Source of the DNA: Hymenobacter aranciens
GTDB lineage: Bacteria > Bacteroidota > Bacteroidia > Cytophagales > Hymenobacteraceae
Assembly: GCF_030580865.1 (NCBI RefSeq)
Contig: NZ_JAUQSY010000003.1
Span: 1-64,000, forward strand
Direction: 5' to 3'
DNA: 64,000 nucleotides
The translations under genes were made by a program, and so were the position numbers. Positions 36,909 to 46,449 of this stretch are shown here, one piece after another; the stretch's first letter is position 1, and every line of letters starts with the position of its first letter. The notes under the pieces are model-generated. The model made no database searches and had not been told where the DNA came from. It worked only from the letters and a program-made list of their open reading frames with translations.

Positions 36909-36996
36909 TAATGGTTAATGATTAATGGTGAGTGGTTAATGAGTTCTGATAAACACCAGAACTCATTAACCACTCACCATTAGTCATTAACCATTA
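36909..36996. repeat. Heptamer-word hairpin (TTAATGG type)
   Basis: Arms 36909-36948 and 36957-36996 are 40-nt inverted copies with one mismatch and an 8-nt loop. Words are TTAATGG, TTAATGA, TTAATGG, TGAGTGG, TTAATGA. It lies between convergent genes, 6 bp after one stop codon. Its right arm supplies the last codons and the stop of the acyltransferase gene. Confidence 0.93.
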
Positions 36997-37922
36997 TTCC
37001 GCTTGTGCTTCCAGCGCCGATGCGTCCAGAGGTATTGCTCGGGCGCATTGCGAATATCCTGCTCCAGCAGCCGCACAAATTGCTCGGTGATAGGGCAATC
37101 CTTGACCGGTAGGGGTGCAATGCCATCGTAAAGCTCGGTAAGCACGATTTCGTAGTATCCGCGCCGTAAGCGGCGGATGCTCACGTACACCACCGGCGCC
37201 TGAAATTTGGCCGCCAGCCGGTCGGCGCTGGTGTAAAAGCCAGCCTCCTGGTTCATGAAGCTGGTCCAGTAGGGCCGGTCTTCCGGGCCCGCCGCTTGGT
37301 CGGAAAGCAGGCTTACCACGCGGGGCTGGCCACGGCGCTCCACCATATCGCGCAGCGTATCGCGCATGGGAATGACGCCGGCGCCAGTGCGGGTGCGCAG
37401 CTCGCACATAAAGCTCTCGAAGAACGGGTTACTGAGCGGTTTGTACACGCCATCGACTTCGGCCGACAGCCAGATGGCCCCCGAAGTGAGCACCCATTCC
37501 CAATTGCCCGCGTGCGAGGCCAGGCCAATGGCCATGCGGCCCTCCGCAAAGAAACGCTCCAGCACCTCGGGATTGCGGAAAATCACGCGGCGCTTTAGCT
37601 CAGCGTCCGACATTGCGGCCAGCTTCAGAATCTCGACGATTACATCGGCAAAATGCCGGTAGAAGCCCTTGGCAATGCGCTCGATTTCCGCTGCGCTTTT
37701 CTCGGGGAAAGAATTGCGAAGGTTTTCGACTACCACTTTTTTACGGTAGGGCACCACATACACCAGCAGCACATAAAAAAAATCGGCCAGTAGGTAAAGG
37801 ACTGAGTAGGGCAGATAAGCCAGGCCCATCAGTAGCCAGTGCAAGGGTCTATAATACCAGGAATAAGGTTTGATAGGCGCCGCTCGCTGCTGCGTATTGG
37901 CTGATATGGTGCGGTTTCTCAT
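36987..37922 (-). CDS. LpxL/HtrB-type lysophospholipid acyltransferase
   Basis: 311 residues. An N-terminal membrane anchor (WYYRPLHWLLMGLAYLPYSVL, about 23-60) precedes the acyltransferase domain. The catalytic HX4E motif is SHAGNWEWVL, followed by the substrate motifs IWLSAEVDGVYKPL and SLLSDQAAGPEDRPYW. Family members add secondary acyl chains to lipid A at the inner membrane face. The final codons (AAT AAT GGT TAA) come from the adjacent hairpin repeat. Its ATG overlaps the stop of the upstream gene (ATGA), so the two are translationally coupled. Confidence 0.93.
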   Translation of the reverse strand: MRNRTISANTQQRAAPIKPYSWYYRPLHWLLMGLAYLPYSVLYLLADFFYVLLVYVVPYRKKVVVENLRNSFPEKSAAEIERIAKGFYRHFADVIVEILKLAAMSDAELKRRVIFRNPEVLERFFAEGRMAIGLASHAGNWEWVLTSGAIWLSAEVDGVYKPLSNPFFESFMCELRTRTGAGVIPMRDTLRDMVERRGQPRVVSLLSDQAAGPEDRPYWTSFMNQEAGFYTSADRLAAKFQAPVVYVSIRRLRRGYYEIVLTELYDGIAPLPVKDCPITEQFVRLLEQDIRNAPEQYLWTHRRWKHKRNNG

Positions 37923-38779
37923 CGGGCGCTGGCCCCGGCCGGGACGTATTCTAGTTGCTTACGCTGGCCTTTGATGCGCTTGCCCGCCAGCAGCTTCTTG
38001 CCGCTGTAAGCTTCAATCAACAGCGTGTATTCGCCGTCGGGCAGGGTACCCATTGGCAACTGGCCTACTACTGGCGTGGGCTTGCCAGCGGCGGCCGTCA
38101 CCGTGGCTTCAGAAGTCGTTGAGAAATTGTTCGGGCCAGTAAGAATGTAGCGCATTGTCAAGGCTTCACCTGCCGTAGCCTGATGCACTTCGGTGTAGAA
38201 GAACAGATTGTCAGCCCCGCGACCGTAGAAGCCGATGGGTGTGCGCGTCAGCGAGTAGCCGCCGCGGCTGAAGTTGTCGCTGCCGCCGTTTTTGGCGGCG
38301 GGCTTGCTCAGCAGCACGATATCCGACATGAACACGCCCGCCGGGGCTTCCAGCACCAGCGGCTGCTCCACGGTGGTTTCGCCGTTGGCCGTGCGGTATT
38401 GGTCGCGCACGGTGCCGCGCAGGGTGTATTTGCCGTCGGGCAGCAGCACGCGCTTCAGGAAGCTCTGCGGGTTCTTGATTTCCATCGTGGTGTCGTTTAT
38501 CACCGGTGGCTTTAGCGTTATCACCTCGCGGTAGGCGGGTTTGCCGTCGGCTTTCAGCACCTCCAGCGTGACCGTGGCGGCCGACTGAAACTGCTTCGGG
38601 GCGCGCTGCCGGTAGGTGAGCGACTGCGTGGGCACGGTGATGTAGATATCAACCTCGGCCCCCTTTTCCACCAGATTCAGGTTGCGGAAACGGGCTACGT
38701 CCAGAAAAATCTGGGGCGGCCGGGCCTGGGCCAAACTGCCCATCGCCACTAGAAAAACCATCAGTAAGTAACGGACCAC
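37919..38779 (-). CDS. Exported protein of unknown function
   Basis: 286 residues if it starts at the GTG at 38777-38779, or 280 from the ATG at 38759-38761. The GTG start gives a better signal peptide (Arg near the N-terminus, cleavage after AQA). The mature protein is beta-rich: VEKGAEVDIYITVPTQSL, then TLRGTVRDQYRTANGETT and a C-terminal domain with LPDGEYTLLIEAYSGKK. This resembles the N-terminal part of Bacteroidota GWxTD-domain proteins, but no GWxTD motif is present. Translationally coupled to the LpxL-like gene, so a role at the envelope is likely. The start codon lies in a long inverted repeat. Confidence 0.78.
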   Translation of the reverse strand: MVRYLLMVFLVAMGSLAQARPPQIFLDVARFRNLNLVEKGAEVDIYITVPTQSLTYRQRAPKQFQSAATVTLEVLKADGKPAYREVITLKPPVINDTTMEIKNPQSFLKRVLLPDGKYTLRGTVRDQYRTANGETTVEQPLVLEAPAGVFMSDIVLLSKPAAKNGGSDNFSRGGYSLTRTPIGFYGRGADNLFFYTEVHQATAGEALTMRYILTGPNNFSTTSEATVTAAAGKPTPVVGQLPMGTLPDGEYTLLIEAYSGKKLLAGKRIKGQRKQLEYVPAGASAR

Positions 38780-39045
38780 AGATTGAACAGATTTTAACGG
38801 ATGAAACGGATTTTTTGTGGTTTGGCACCAGCCACGAAGTTACGTGGTACTAGGGCGGAAATTAGCTGGCAAGAACGGCTGCATCAACCCGCAGCTCCTG
38901 GCGATTTATCGACCATCATCGAAATTTCGTGCCAGCGGTTCTACTTTGCTGCTCCAACTCCAAGCTCTTTCGCAAGCAATTCGCTAGAACTGCGGACCCA
39001 CAAAAAATCCGTTTCATCCGTTAAAATCCGTTCAATCTGTGGTCC
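38773..39045. repeat. 48-bp inverted repeat spanning a divergent promoter region
   Basis: Arms 38773-38820 and 38998-39045 are inverted copies differing at one position in 48, separated by 177 bp. Units of 9-10 bp containing ACAGAT or ACGGAT recur inside each arm. The outer end of each arm contains GTG GTC C, which forms the predicted first codons of the two divergent genes. No transposase is present. Confidence 0.95.
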
Positions 39046-39701
39046 TGCTATCTGAACTTCACTACCACCCGCCCGTCACCTTTTTCGCCGAACTGCTGCG
39101 CGCCGACGGCCTGCTGCTGGAGGCCCAGGAGCACTACCGCAAGCAAACCTACCGCAACCGCTGTCTCATCAAAACGGCGCAGGGCGTGCAACCGCTCACG
39201 GTGCCCGTCGTGGATGGCAACCGCTCCGAAAAGGTCAAGACCTCGGCCCTCGAAATCGACTACAGCCAGAACTGGATTCACCGCCACTGGCGCACCTTGC
39301 AAACTGCGTACGGCAACAGCCCGTACTTCGAGTATTACGCCGATTATCTGCACGACATCTACCAGCAGAAACCGGTCCTGCTCTTCGACCTCAACCTGCG
39401 CTTTCTGCGCCTGTTGTTGCGCTGCTTTCGACTGCCGCTCCCCCTCGCCTTCACCGATGAGTACTTCGCGCATTATCCCGCCACCCTGCTCGCCGAACAG
39501 CTTCCGGCTTCATTTTCGCCTCATTTGCTCGCCACACCTTTGCTCGACCGCCGCGACTGGCTGACACCCAAAAATCCTGAACCTGACACTCTGACGCTCC
39601 GACCCTACCCGCAGGTATTTGGCCCAGGTTTTGAACCGGGCCTAAGCGTACTGGATTTGCTTTTTTCGCAAGGCCCTGCGGCCAGCCAGTACTTACTGTA
39701 G
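39039..39701 (+). CDS. WbqC family protein
   Basis: 220 residues of the WbqC-like family, found in O-antigen and polysaccharide loci. Family features are SELHYHPPVTFFAELL at the N-terminus, YRKQTYRNRCLIKTAQGVQPLTVPV, a DYSQNWIHRHWRTLQTAYGN stretch, and YYADYLHDIYQQKP. A glycine or cysteine-linked acyl transfer role has been suggested for the family but not proven. No ATG is available near the family N-terminus; the GTG at 39039-39041, inside the repeat arm, is the best start. Divergent from the exported-protein gene. Confidence 0.88.
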   Translation: MVLLSELHYHPPVTFFAELLRADGLLLEAQEHYRKQTYRNRCLIKTAQGVQPLTVPVVDGNRSEKVKTSALEIDYSQNWIHRHWRTLQTAYGNSPYFEYYADYLHDIYQQKPVLLFDLNLRFLRLLLRCFRLPLPLAFTDEYFAHYPATLLAEQLPASFSPHLLATPLLDRRDWLTPKNPEPDTLTLRPYPQVFGPGFEPGLSVLDLLFSQGPAASQYLL

Positions 39702-39854
39702 CATTTGCTTCAGCTTACGACTGTTCGAAACCAGTACCCGCGAAAGCCTGTACTGCATTCCGAACCTTCGCCCGAACCAGCTTGTTTTCAAGCTAACCCG
39801 GCCCAACCCGCAATTATTTTTCTGTCCGGTTGCGGGGCAATCCTTTTTTCTTAC

Positions 39855-39862
39855 TACGTTTA
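39855..39862 (+). promoter_or_regulatory. Promoter -7 box for clpC
   Basis: TACGTTTA, one base from TAnnTTTG, with a TTG at 39830-39832 (spacer 22). It ends 5 bp before the clpC ATG, which would leave a very short leader. Confidence 0.35.
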
Positions 39863-39867
39863 TCCGC

Positions 39868-42480
39868 ATGGAAGCTAAATTCTCAAACCGCGTCAAGGAG
39901 GTGATTTCCCTGAGCCGGGAGGAGGCCATCCGGCTTGGCCACGATTACATCGGCACCGAACACCTTCTTCTCGGTATGATTCGGGAGGGCGAGGGAACCG
40001 CGCTCGGCTTGCTGCGTAAGCTAGGCGTGGCCATGGACGAGCTGAAATTCTCCCTCGAACAGGCCACCCGCAATACCGCCACCCAGGGCACCAGCATCAC
40101 CGGCTCCATTCCGCTCACCAAGCAAACGGAGAAGGTGCTGAAAATCACTTATCTGGAAGCCAAAATCTTTAAGTCCGAAATCATCGGCACCGAACACCTG
40201 CTCCTCTCGATTCTGCGCGACGAGGACAACATTTCTTCCCAAATCCTGAGCAAATTCAACGTGAACTACGAAACTGTGCGCGATTCGCTCGACTACCACG
40301 GCACGGCCGGTAGTCAGCCCCAGGGCCGGACGCCCGACACCGACGACGACGACAACGACCGCCTCTTTGGCGGCGGCCAGGGCGGCCCCAGCCGCGGCCA
40401 GGGCCAGGGTGCCCAGGGCGGTGCCCCCCGCAAATCGGGCGAGAAGTCGCGCACCCCGGTGCTCGATAACTTCGGCCGCGACCTCACCAAGCTGGCCGAG
40501 GAAGACAAGCTCGACCCCATCGTGGGCCGCGAAAAAGAAATCGAACGCGTGGCTCAAATCCTGAGCCGCCGCAAGAAAAATAACCCCATCCTCATCGGTG
40601 AGCCCGGCGTGGGTAAAACCGCCATTGCCGAGGGCCTGGCCCTGCGCATCATCCAGAAAAAGGTGAGCCGCGTGCTGTTCAACAAGCGCGTGGTGACTTT
40701 GGACTTAGCCTCGCTGGTGGCGGGTACCAAGTACCGCGGCCAGTTTGAGGAGCGCATGAAGGCCGTGATGAACGAGCTGGAAAAGTCGCCCGACGTGATT
40801 CTGTTCATCGATGAGCTGCACACCATCGTGGGCGCCGGCGGCGCTTCGGGCTCGCTCGATGCTTCGAACATGTTCAAGCCGGCCTTGGCCCGGGGCGAGA
40901 TTCAATGCATCGGCGCCACCACGCTGGATGAGTACCGCCAGTACATCGAGAAAGATGGCGCGCTGGCCCGTCGTTTCCAAATGGTGATGGTGGACCCCAC
41001 CACGCCGGAGGAGACCATTGAAATCCTGCACAACATCAAGGACAAGTACCAGGACCACCACCATGTGGTGTACACCGATAAGGCCATTGAGCAGTGCGTA
41101 CTGCTGAGTGACCGGTACATGAGCGACCGGTTCCTGCCCGACAAAGCCATTGACATTCTGGACGAAGCCGGGGCCCGTGTGCACATCAACAACATCGTGG
41201 TGCCCGAGGATATCCTGACGCTGGAAGGCCAGATTGAGGACATCAAGACGGAGAAAAACCGCGTGGTGAAATCGCAGAAATACGAGGAAGCCGCCAAGCT
41301 CCGCGACACCGAGAAGAAGCTGCTGGAACAACTCGAAACGGCTAAAAAGAGCTGGGAAGAGGAAACCAAGAAGAAGCGCTACACGGTGAAAGAGGAGAAT
41401 GTGGCCGAGGTTATTGCCATGATGACCGGCATCCCCGTTTCGCGCGTGGCCCAGAACGAAGGCGAAAAGCTACTCAAGATGGGCGAGGAGCTGAAAGGCA
41501 AGGTAATCGGCCAGGACAAGGCCATTGCCCAACTCGTGAAAGCCATTCAGCGCACTCGCGTGGGCCTCAAGGACCCCAAGAAGCCGATTGGCTCGTTCGT
41601 GTTCCTCGGCCCGACGGGCGTGGGTAAGACGGAGCTGGCTAAAGTGCTGGCTACCTACCTCTTCGACAAGGAAGACTCGCTGGTGCGCGTCGATATGTCG
41701 GAGTACATGGAGAAATTCAGCGTGTCGCGCCTCGTGGGCGCGCCTCCCGGCTACGTGGGCTACGAAGAAGGTGGGCAGCTGACGGAGAAAATCCGCCGCA
41801 AGCCTTACTCGGTTATCCTGCTCGATGAAATCGAAAAGGCTCACCCCGACGTGTATAACCTGCTGCTGCAGGTGCTGGACGACGGTATTCTGACCGACGG
41901 CCTCGGCCGCAAGGTGGACTTCCGCAACACCATCATCATCATGACCTCGAACATCGGGGCGCGTGATTTGGCCGACTTCGGCGCTGGTATCGGCTTTGGC
42001 ACGAAGGCCCGGCAGGAGAACATGGACGAGCTGACGAAGAGTACCATCACGAATGCGTTGCGCAAAACCTTCTCGCCCGAGTTCCTCAACCGTTTGGACG
42101 ACGTGATTGTCTTCAACTCGCTGGAGAAAAAAGACATCCACAAAATCATCGACATCAGCCTGCGCAAGCTGTTCAGCCGCGTGCAAGCCCTTGGCTACAA
42201 GGTGGAACTCACCGAGAAAGCCAAGGACTTCGTGGCCGACAAGGGCTACGACCCGAAATACGGCGCCCGCCCGCTGAACCGCGCCATCCAGAAGTACATC
42301 GAAGACCCGATTGCCGAGGAAATCCTCAAGGCCCAGGTGCTGCACGGCGACGTCATCACCGCCGACTACGAGGAAGGCAAGGAGGAACTCATCTTCTCGG
42401 TGAGCAAGAGCGACGAAAAGCCGAACCTGACTAGCGACGAGCGGCCAGCCGAAAAACCGGCCGACGACGAGAAGAAGTAG
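39868..42480 (+). CDS. clpC: ATP-dependent Clp protease ATP-binding subunit ClpC
   Basis: 870 residues. The Clp N domain repeats cover about 1-145 ([19 protein letters not shown] and [14 protein letters not shown]). A Gln/Gly-rich linker of about 35 residues precedes the first AAA+ module (Walker [14 protein letters not shown] near 245, Walker [11 protein letters not shown]). The middle coiled coil contains a UVR-type motif ([18 protein letters not shown], about 470-490). The second AAA+ module has [15 protein letters not shown] near 580 and ends in an acidic tail. It unfolds substrates for ClpP. Followed by its own terminator. Confidence 0.97.
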   Translation: MEAKFSNRVKEVISLSREEAIRLGHDYIGTEHLLLGMIREGEGTALGLLRKLGVAMDELKFSLEQATRNTATQGTSITGSIPLTKQTEKVLKITYLEAKIFKSEIIGTEHLLLSILRDEDNISSQILSKFNVNYETVRDSLDYHGTAGSQPQGRTPDTDDDDNDRLFGGGQGGPSRGQGQGAQGGAPRKSGEKSRTPVLDNFGRDLTKLAEEDKLDPIVGREKEIERVAQILSRRKKNNPILIGEPGVGKTAIAEGLALRIIQKKVSRVLFNKRVVTLDLASLVAGTKYRGQFEERMKAVMNELEKSPDVILFIDELHTIVGAGGASGSLDASNMFKPALARGEIQCIGATTLDEYRQYIEKDGALARRFQMVMVDPTTPEETIEILHNIKDKYQDHHHVVYTDKAIEQCVLLSDRYMSDRFLPDKAIDILDEAGARVHINNIVVPEDILTLEGQIEDIKTEKNRVVKSQKYEEAAKLRDTEKKLLEQLETAKKSWEEETKKKRYTVKEENVAEVIAMMTGIPVSRVAQNEGEKLLKMGEELKGKVIGQDKAIAQLVKAIQRTRVGLKDPKKPIGSFVFLGPTGVGKTELAKVLATYLFDKEDSLVRVDMSEYMEKFSVSRLVGAPPGYVGYEEGGQLTEKIRRKPYSVILLDEIEKAHPDVYNLLLQVLDDGILTDGLGRKVDFRNTIIIMTSNIGARDLADFGAGIGFGTKARQENMDELTKSTITNALRKTFSPEFLNRLDDVIVFNSLEKKDIHKIIDISLRKLFSRVQALGYKVELTEKAKDFVADKGYDPKYGARPLNRAIQKYIEDPIAEEILKAQVLHGDVITADYEEGKEELIFSVSKSDEKPNLTSDERPAEKPADDEKK

Positions 42481-42517
42481 TCTGACGGAGCACCTGCTTT
42501 AGCTTGTGCGTGAAATG

Positions 42518-42551
42518 AAAAGCCGGTCGCTGCAAAGCGGCCGGCTTTTTT
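42518..42551 (+). terminator. Terminator of clpC
   Basis: 14-bp stem AAAAGCCGGTCGCT / AGCGGCCGGCTTTT with one G-U pair and a 4-nt loop, ending in six T's, 37 bp past the clpC stop codon. Confidence 0.9.
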
Positions 42552-42576
42552 GTGTTCGCAACGCGGCCGTAGTTCT

Positions 42577-42584
42577 TACCTTTG
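42577..42584 (+). promoter_or_regulatory. Promoter -7 box for the carboxylase operon
   Basis: TACCTTTG is an exact TAnnTTTG match, 25 bp past the clpC terminator and 68 bp before the carboxylase ATG. Confidence 0.5.
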
Positions 42585-42652
42585 GTACCTTAATCTTTCC
42601 CGACGTTTTCCATTCGGCGCAAGCTGATGCCCGCGTAACTTTCCCACCCGCA

Positions 42653-44221
42653 ATGTCTGACCCCAACGCCCAAGTCGCCACTTCCAAAACCGACCTTTTA
42701 GCCCGTAAAAACGCCGAAGCCCTGCTGGGTGGCGGCCAGGCCCGCATCGATGCCCAGCACAAGAAAGGTAAGCTCACCGCTCGCGAACGGATTGACCTGC
42801 TGATGGATGAGGGCTCGTTTGAGGAAATCGGCAAGTTTGTGATGCACCGGGCCAAGGACTTTGGACTGGATAAGGAGTATTATCTCGGCGACGGCGTGGT
42901 GACGGGCTACGGCACCATCGGCGGCCGGCTGGTGTACGTTTTCTCGCAGGATTTCACGGTGTTTGGCGGCTCGCTGAGCGAGACACACGCCGAGAAAATC
43001 GTCAAAATCATGGATTTGGCGATGAAGAACGGGGCGCCGGTGATTGGGCTGAACGACTCGGGCGGGGCGCGCATTCAGGAAGGCGTGGTGAGTTTGGGCG
43101 GCTACGCCGACATCTTTTACAAGAATACCCTGGCCAGCGGTGTGGTACCGCAACTGTCGGCCATCATGGGGCCGTGCGCGGGCGGGGCGGTGTATTCGCC
43201 GGCCATCACGGACTTTATTCTGATGGTGGAGAATACGAGCTATATGTTCGTGACCGGCCCGAACGTGGTGAAAACCGTGACCCACGAGGAAGTGACCAGC
43301 GAGGAATTGGGCGGCGCCAGCACCCACTCGGCCAAGAGCGGCGTGACGCACTTCACCGCTGCTAATGAGGTGGCCTGCATTCAGCAGCTTAAGCAGTTGC
43401 TGAGCTATATGCCCCAGAACTGCGAGGAAACCGCTCCCGCTCAGCCCTACGAGGCCAGCGGCGACGAAAGCCGCCCGGTGCTTGACACCCTGATTCCCGA
43501 CAACGCCAACCAACCCTACGACATCCGCGAAGTCATCGAAGGCATCATCGATACTGATTCATTCATGGAAGTGCATCAGAACTTTGCCGAGAACATCGTG
43601 GTGGGCTTTGCGCGGCTGGCGGGCCGCAGCATTGGTATCGTGGGCAACCAGCCGGCCGTGCTGGCCGGCGTGCTCGACATTAATGCCAGCACCAAGGCGG
43701 CGCGTTTCGTGCGCTTCTGCGACTCATTCAACATCCCGCTGCTGGTGCTGGAAGACGTGCCCGGCTTCCTGCCCGGCACCGACCAGGAGTGGCGCGGCAT
43801 CATCACCAACGGCGCCAAGTTGCTCTACGCCTTCTGCGAAGCCACCGTGCCGCGCATCACCGTCATCACCCGCAAGGCCTACGGGGGGGCGTATGACGTG
43901 ATGAATTCCAAGCACATTGGGGCTGACATGAACTACGCCTGGCCGACGGCCGAAATCGCGGTAATGGGCGCCAAGGGCGCGGCCGAAATCATTTTCAAGC
44001 GCGAAATTGCAACGGCGGAAAACCCTGAGGCCAAGCTACAGGAGAAGGTGGACGAGTACCAGGAAAAATTCGCCACGCCCTACCGCGCCGCCCACCGCGG
44101 CTTTGTGGATGAGGTAATTCTGCCTTCGCAAACGCGGCAGAAGCTGATTCGCGCCTTCAAGATGCTGGAAAACAAAGTGGACACCTTGCCTCGTAAGAAG
44201 CACGGCAACATTCCGCTGTAA
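42653..44221 (+). CDS. pccB: Acyl-CoA carboxylase beta chain (propionyl-CoA type)
   Basis: 522 residues from the ATG at 42653, downstream of the promoter box. The carboxyltransferase (crotonase-like) halves are both present: [21 protein letters not shown] in the first with the acyl-CoA oxyanion glycines, [18 protein letters not shown], and [16 protein letters not shown] and [18 protein letters not shown] in the second. It transfers carboxyl from biotin to propionyl- or acetyl-CoA. The biotin carboxylase and carrier subunits are not in this window. Two further genes follow at 6 and 15 bp, probably one operon. Confidence 0.95.
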   Translation: MSDPNAQVATSKTDLLARKNAEALLGGGQARIDAQHKKGKLTARERIDLLMDEGSFEEIGKFVMHRAKDFGLDKEYYLGDGVVTGYGTIGGRLVYVFSQDFTVFGGSLSETHAEKIVKIMDLAMKNGAPVIGLNDSGGARIQEGVVSLGGYADIFYKNTLASGVVPQLSAIMGPCAGGAVYSPAITDFILMVENTSYMFVTGPNVVKTVTHEEVTSEELGGASTHSAKSGVTHFTAANEVACIQQLKQLLSYMPQNCEETAPAQPYEASGDESRPVLDTLIPDNANQPYDIREVIEGIIDTDSFMEVHQNFAENIVVGFARLAGRSIGIVGNQPAVLAGVLDINASTKAARFVRFCDSFNIPLLVLEDVPGFLPGTDQEWRGIITNGAKLLYAFCEATVPRITVITRKAYGGAYDVMNSKHIGADMNYAWPTAEIAVMGAKGAAEIIFKREIATAENPEAKLQEKVDEYQEKFATPYRAAHRGFVDEVILPSQTRQKLIRAFKMLENKVDTLPRKKHGNIPL

Positions 44222-44227
44222 GCTTCG

Positions 44228-44500
44228 ATGAACTGGCAGACCACTAGCGATATTCTTTCTGGATTAGGAGTTATTGCTTTGCTGGTGGGGCTGTTGCTGC
44301 GCTTCAAAGTTGGGCGCTGGCTGCTGGCAGGTCTGTGGCTGATAGTTACGCTGGGCTCATTGTTCAGTGGCGACTGGCACGGCGCCGCCGACAACCCCGA
44401 TGTAGACGACCCGCAGAAAGCCAGTCGCTACTGGCTGTGGGGCGGCGGTATTTTGCTGGCGGCGGGAATAATTATCCGCTCGCTGGTTGGTAGTAAGTAA
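44228..44500 (+). CDS. Small three-helix membrane protein
   Basis: 90 residues with three hydrophobic helices (about 8-25, 30-48 and 69-86). A polar, acidic loop (SGDWHGAADNPDVDDPQKAS) sits between helices two and three. No family is recognised. It lies 6 bp after pccB and 15 bp before the M42 peptidase gene, so it is probably cotranscribed with both. Role unknown. Confidence 0.7.
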   Translation: MNWQTTSDILSGLGVIALLVGLLLRFKVGRWLLAGLWLIVTLGSLFSGDWHGAADNPDVDDPQKASRYWLWGGGILLAAGIIIRSLVGSK

Positions 44501-44515
44501 ATTTCTTTTTTCGTC

Positions 44516-45586
44516 ATGCGTCCTGAATCCTTCGAGTTTCTTCAAAAATACCTCAACAACCCTTCGCCCACCGGCTTCGAGAAAGAAGGCCAGAAGCTGT
44601 GGCTGGATTACATTAAGCCCTACATCGACGAGTATTTCGTGGACACCTACGGTACCGTCGTGGGCGTTATTAATCCCGAGGCGAAATATAAGGTAGTTAT
44701 TGAGGCTCACGCCGATGAGATTTCCTACTTCGTGAATTACATCACGAAGGAAGGCTACCTTTACCTGCGCCGCAACGGTGGTTCTGACCCGCTGGTGGCG
44801 CCTAGCAAACGGGTGAATATTCACACCAGCAAAGGCATCGTGAAGGCGGTGTTCGGCTGGCCCGCCATCCACGTGCGCAAGGTGGAGCAGGACAAGGCGC
44901 CGACCATCGAAACCGTGTTTCTGGACTGCGGCGCGAGCAGTGCCGACGAGGTGGCCGAGATGGGCATTCACGTCGGGTCAGTCGTCACGTTTGAGGACGA
45001 GTTTACGGTGCTGAACGAGCGGTTTTACGTAGGACGGGCGCTGGATAACCGCGTGGGTGGCTTCATGATAGCCGAGGTGGCCCGCATGTTGAAGGAAAAC
45101 GGCAAAACCCTGCCCTTTGGCCTCTACGTGGTGAACGCCGTGCAGGAGGAAATCGGCCTACGCGGCGCCGAAATGATTGCGCACCGCATCAATCCCGACG
45201 TGGCCATTATTACCGACGTGACGCACGACAGTCAGTCGCCGATGTATGACAAGAAGACGGCCGGCGACATTTCGTGCGGCAAGGGTCCGGTGATTACCTA
45301 CGGCCCGGCCGTGCAGAACAATCTGCGCGACCTCATCATCAAAACCGCCGAGGACACGGAAATTCCGTTCCAGCGCGCCGCCGCTACCCGCGCCACGGGT
45401 ACTGATACTGATGCGTTTGCTTATTCTGGTTCGGGCGTGGCTTCGGCCTTGATTTCGTTGCCGTTGAAATACATGCACACGACGGTGGAGACAGTTCATA
45501 AGGACGATGTGGAAAACGTGACTAAGCTCATCTACGAGTCGCTGTTGCGGATTGAAGACGGTCACGACTTCCGGTATTTCAGCTAA
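44516..45586 (+). CDS. M42 family metallo-aminopeptidase
   Basis: 356 residues of the M42 glutamyl-aminopeptidase/TET family. Metal ligands and catalytic residues are visible: EAHADEISYFV (His, Asp), GRALDNRVGGFM (bridging Asp), NAVQEEIGLRGAE (catalytic Glu-Glu), ITDVTHDSQS (Asp) and YMHTTVETVHKDD (His). A beta-barrel insertion near 75-190 is typical of the dodecameric TET peptidases. It trims peptides produced by cytosolic proteases. A strong terminator follows 20 bp after the stop. Confidence 0.95.
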   Translation: MRPESFEFLQKYLNNPSPTGFEKEGQKLWLDYIKPYIDEYFVDTYGTVVGVINPEAKYKVVIEAHADEISYFVNYITKEGYLYLRRNGGSDPLVAPSKRVNIHTSKGIVKAVFGWPAIHVRKVEQDKAPTIETVFLDCGASSADEVAEMGIHVGSVVTFEDEFTVLNERFYVGRALDNRVGGFMIAEVARMLKENGKTLPFGLYVVNAVQEEIGLRGAEMIAHRINPDVAIITDVTHDSQSPMYDKKTAGDISCGKGPVITYGPAVQNNLRDLIIKTAEDTEIPFQRAAATRATGTDTDAFAYSGSGVASALISLPLKYMHTTVETVHKDDVENVTKLIYESLLRIEDGHDFRYFS

Positions 45587-45604
45587 TTGGAATTTTTATT
45601 TAGC

Positions 45605-45640
45605 AAACGAAACGCCGGCAAAACCGGCGTTTCGTTTTTT
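45605..45640 (+). terminator. Terminator of the pccB operon
   Basis: 14-bp stem AAACGAAACGCCGG / CCGGCGTTTCGTTT with a 5-nt loop and a T run. It immediately precedes the next gene's ATG. Confidence 0.9.
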
Positions 45641-45642
45641 CT

Positions 45643-46449
45643 ATGAGCTACGATTCACATCAGTGCTTGGTCCGGACTGTAGACCAGATGGGGCGGCACG
45701 TAATGGCGCCGGTACTGCCGCAGCGTATCGTGTCGCTGGTGCCCTCGCAGACAGAATTATTATTTGATTTGGGCCTGGGCGAACGGGTGGTGGGGGTGAC
45801 GAAATTCTGCATTCATCCAGCCGAGGCGCGGCAGCGGGCGACGGTGATTGGTGGCACCAAGCAGTTTGACTTCGAGAAAATTGCTACTCTGCAGCCGGAT
45901 TTGATTATCGGCAACAAGGAAGAGAATTACCAGCAGGGCATTGTGCGACTGGCAGCTGATTTCCCCGTGTGGATGAGTGACATCAGTACCTTTCCGAAGG
46001 CCCTGGAAATGCTGCGTAGCGTGGGACAGCTGACGAAAACAACTGAGCGAGCCCGGCAACTGGCAGAAGACATTGCCACTTCGTTTGCGGCGTTGCCGGT
46101 TGATGCTGGGTTGGAGCGCGTGGCTTACTTCATCTGGCGTAAGCCTTACATGGTAGCTGGCGGCGGCACCTTCATCAACGACATGTTGGCGCGAGCGGGC
46201 TTCGCAAATGTCTTTGCGCACTTGGGGCGGTATCCTGAAATCACAGCGGACCAGCTGGCCCAGGCAGCGCCCGAGCATATTTTTCTTTCTTCCGAACCCT
46301 ATCCTTTTGCCAGAAAGCATGTGGCCGAATTTCAGCAAATCTGCCCGGCAGCGACAATTGAAATCGTGGATGGCGAACTGTTCAGCTGGTACGGCAGCCG
46401 GCTGCTGAAATCGGTAGCGTATTTCCGTCAATTGCGTTCCGCAAGCTGA
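45643..46449 (+). CDS. Helical-backbone metal receptor (BtuF/FepB-like)
   Basis: 268 residues of the periplasmic-binding-protein class with a long inter-domain helix. Present are RIVSLVPSQTELLFDLGLGERVVGVT, ATLQPDLIIGNKEENY and a C-terminal DGELFSWYGSRLLKS block. Family members capture cobalamin, haem or siderophores for ABC uptake. No signal peptide or lipobox can be found at this start, which is odd for that job; it may be cytoplasmic or the real start may differ. No ABC permease or ATPase gene is adjacent. The ATG lies just 3 bp after the preceding terminator. It overlaps the convergent aroA by 22 bp. Confidence 0.82.
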   Translation: MSYDSHQCLVRTVDQMGRHVMAPVLPQRIVSLVPSQTELLFDLGLGERVVGVTKFCIHPAEARQRATVIGGTKQFDFEKIATLQPDLIIGNKEENYQQGIVRLAADFPVWMSDISTFPKALEMLRSVGQLTKTTERARQLAEDIATSFAALPVDAGLERVAYFIWRKPYMVAGGGTFINDMLARAGFANVFAHLGRYPEITADQLAQAAPEHIFLSSEPYPFARKHVAEFQQICPAATIEIVDGELFSWYGSRLLKSVAYFRQLRSAS

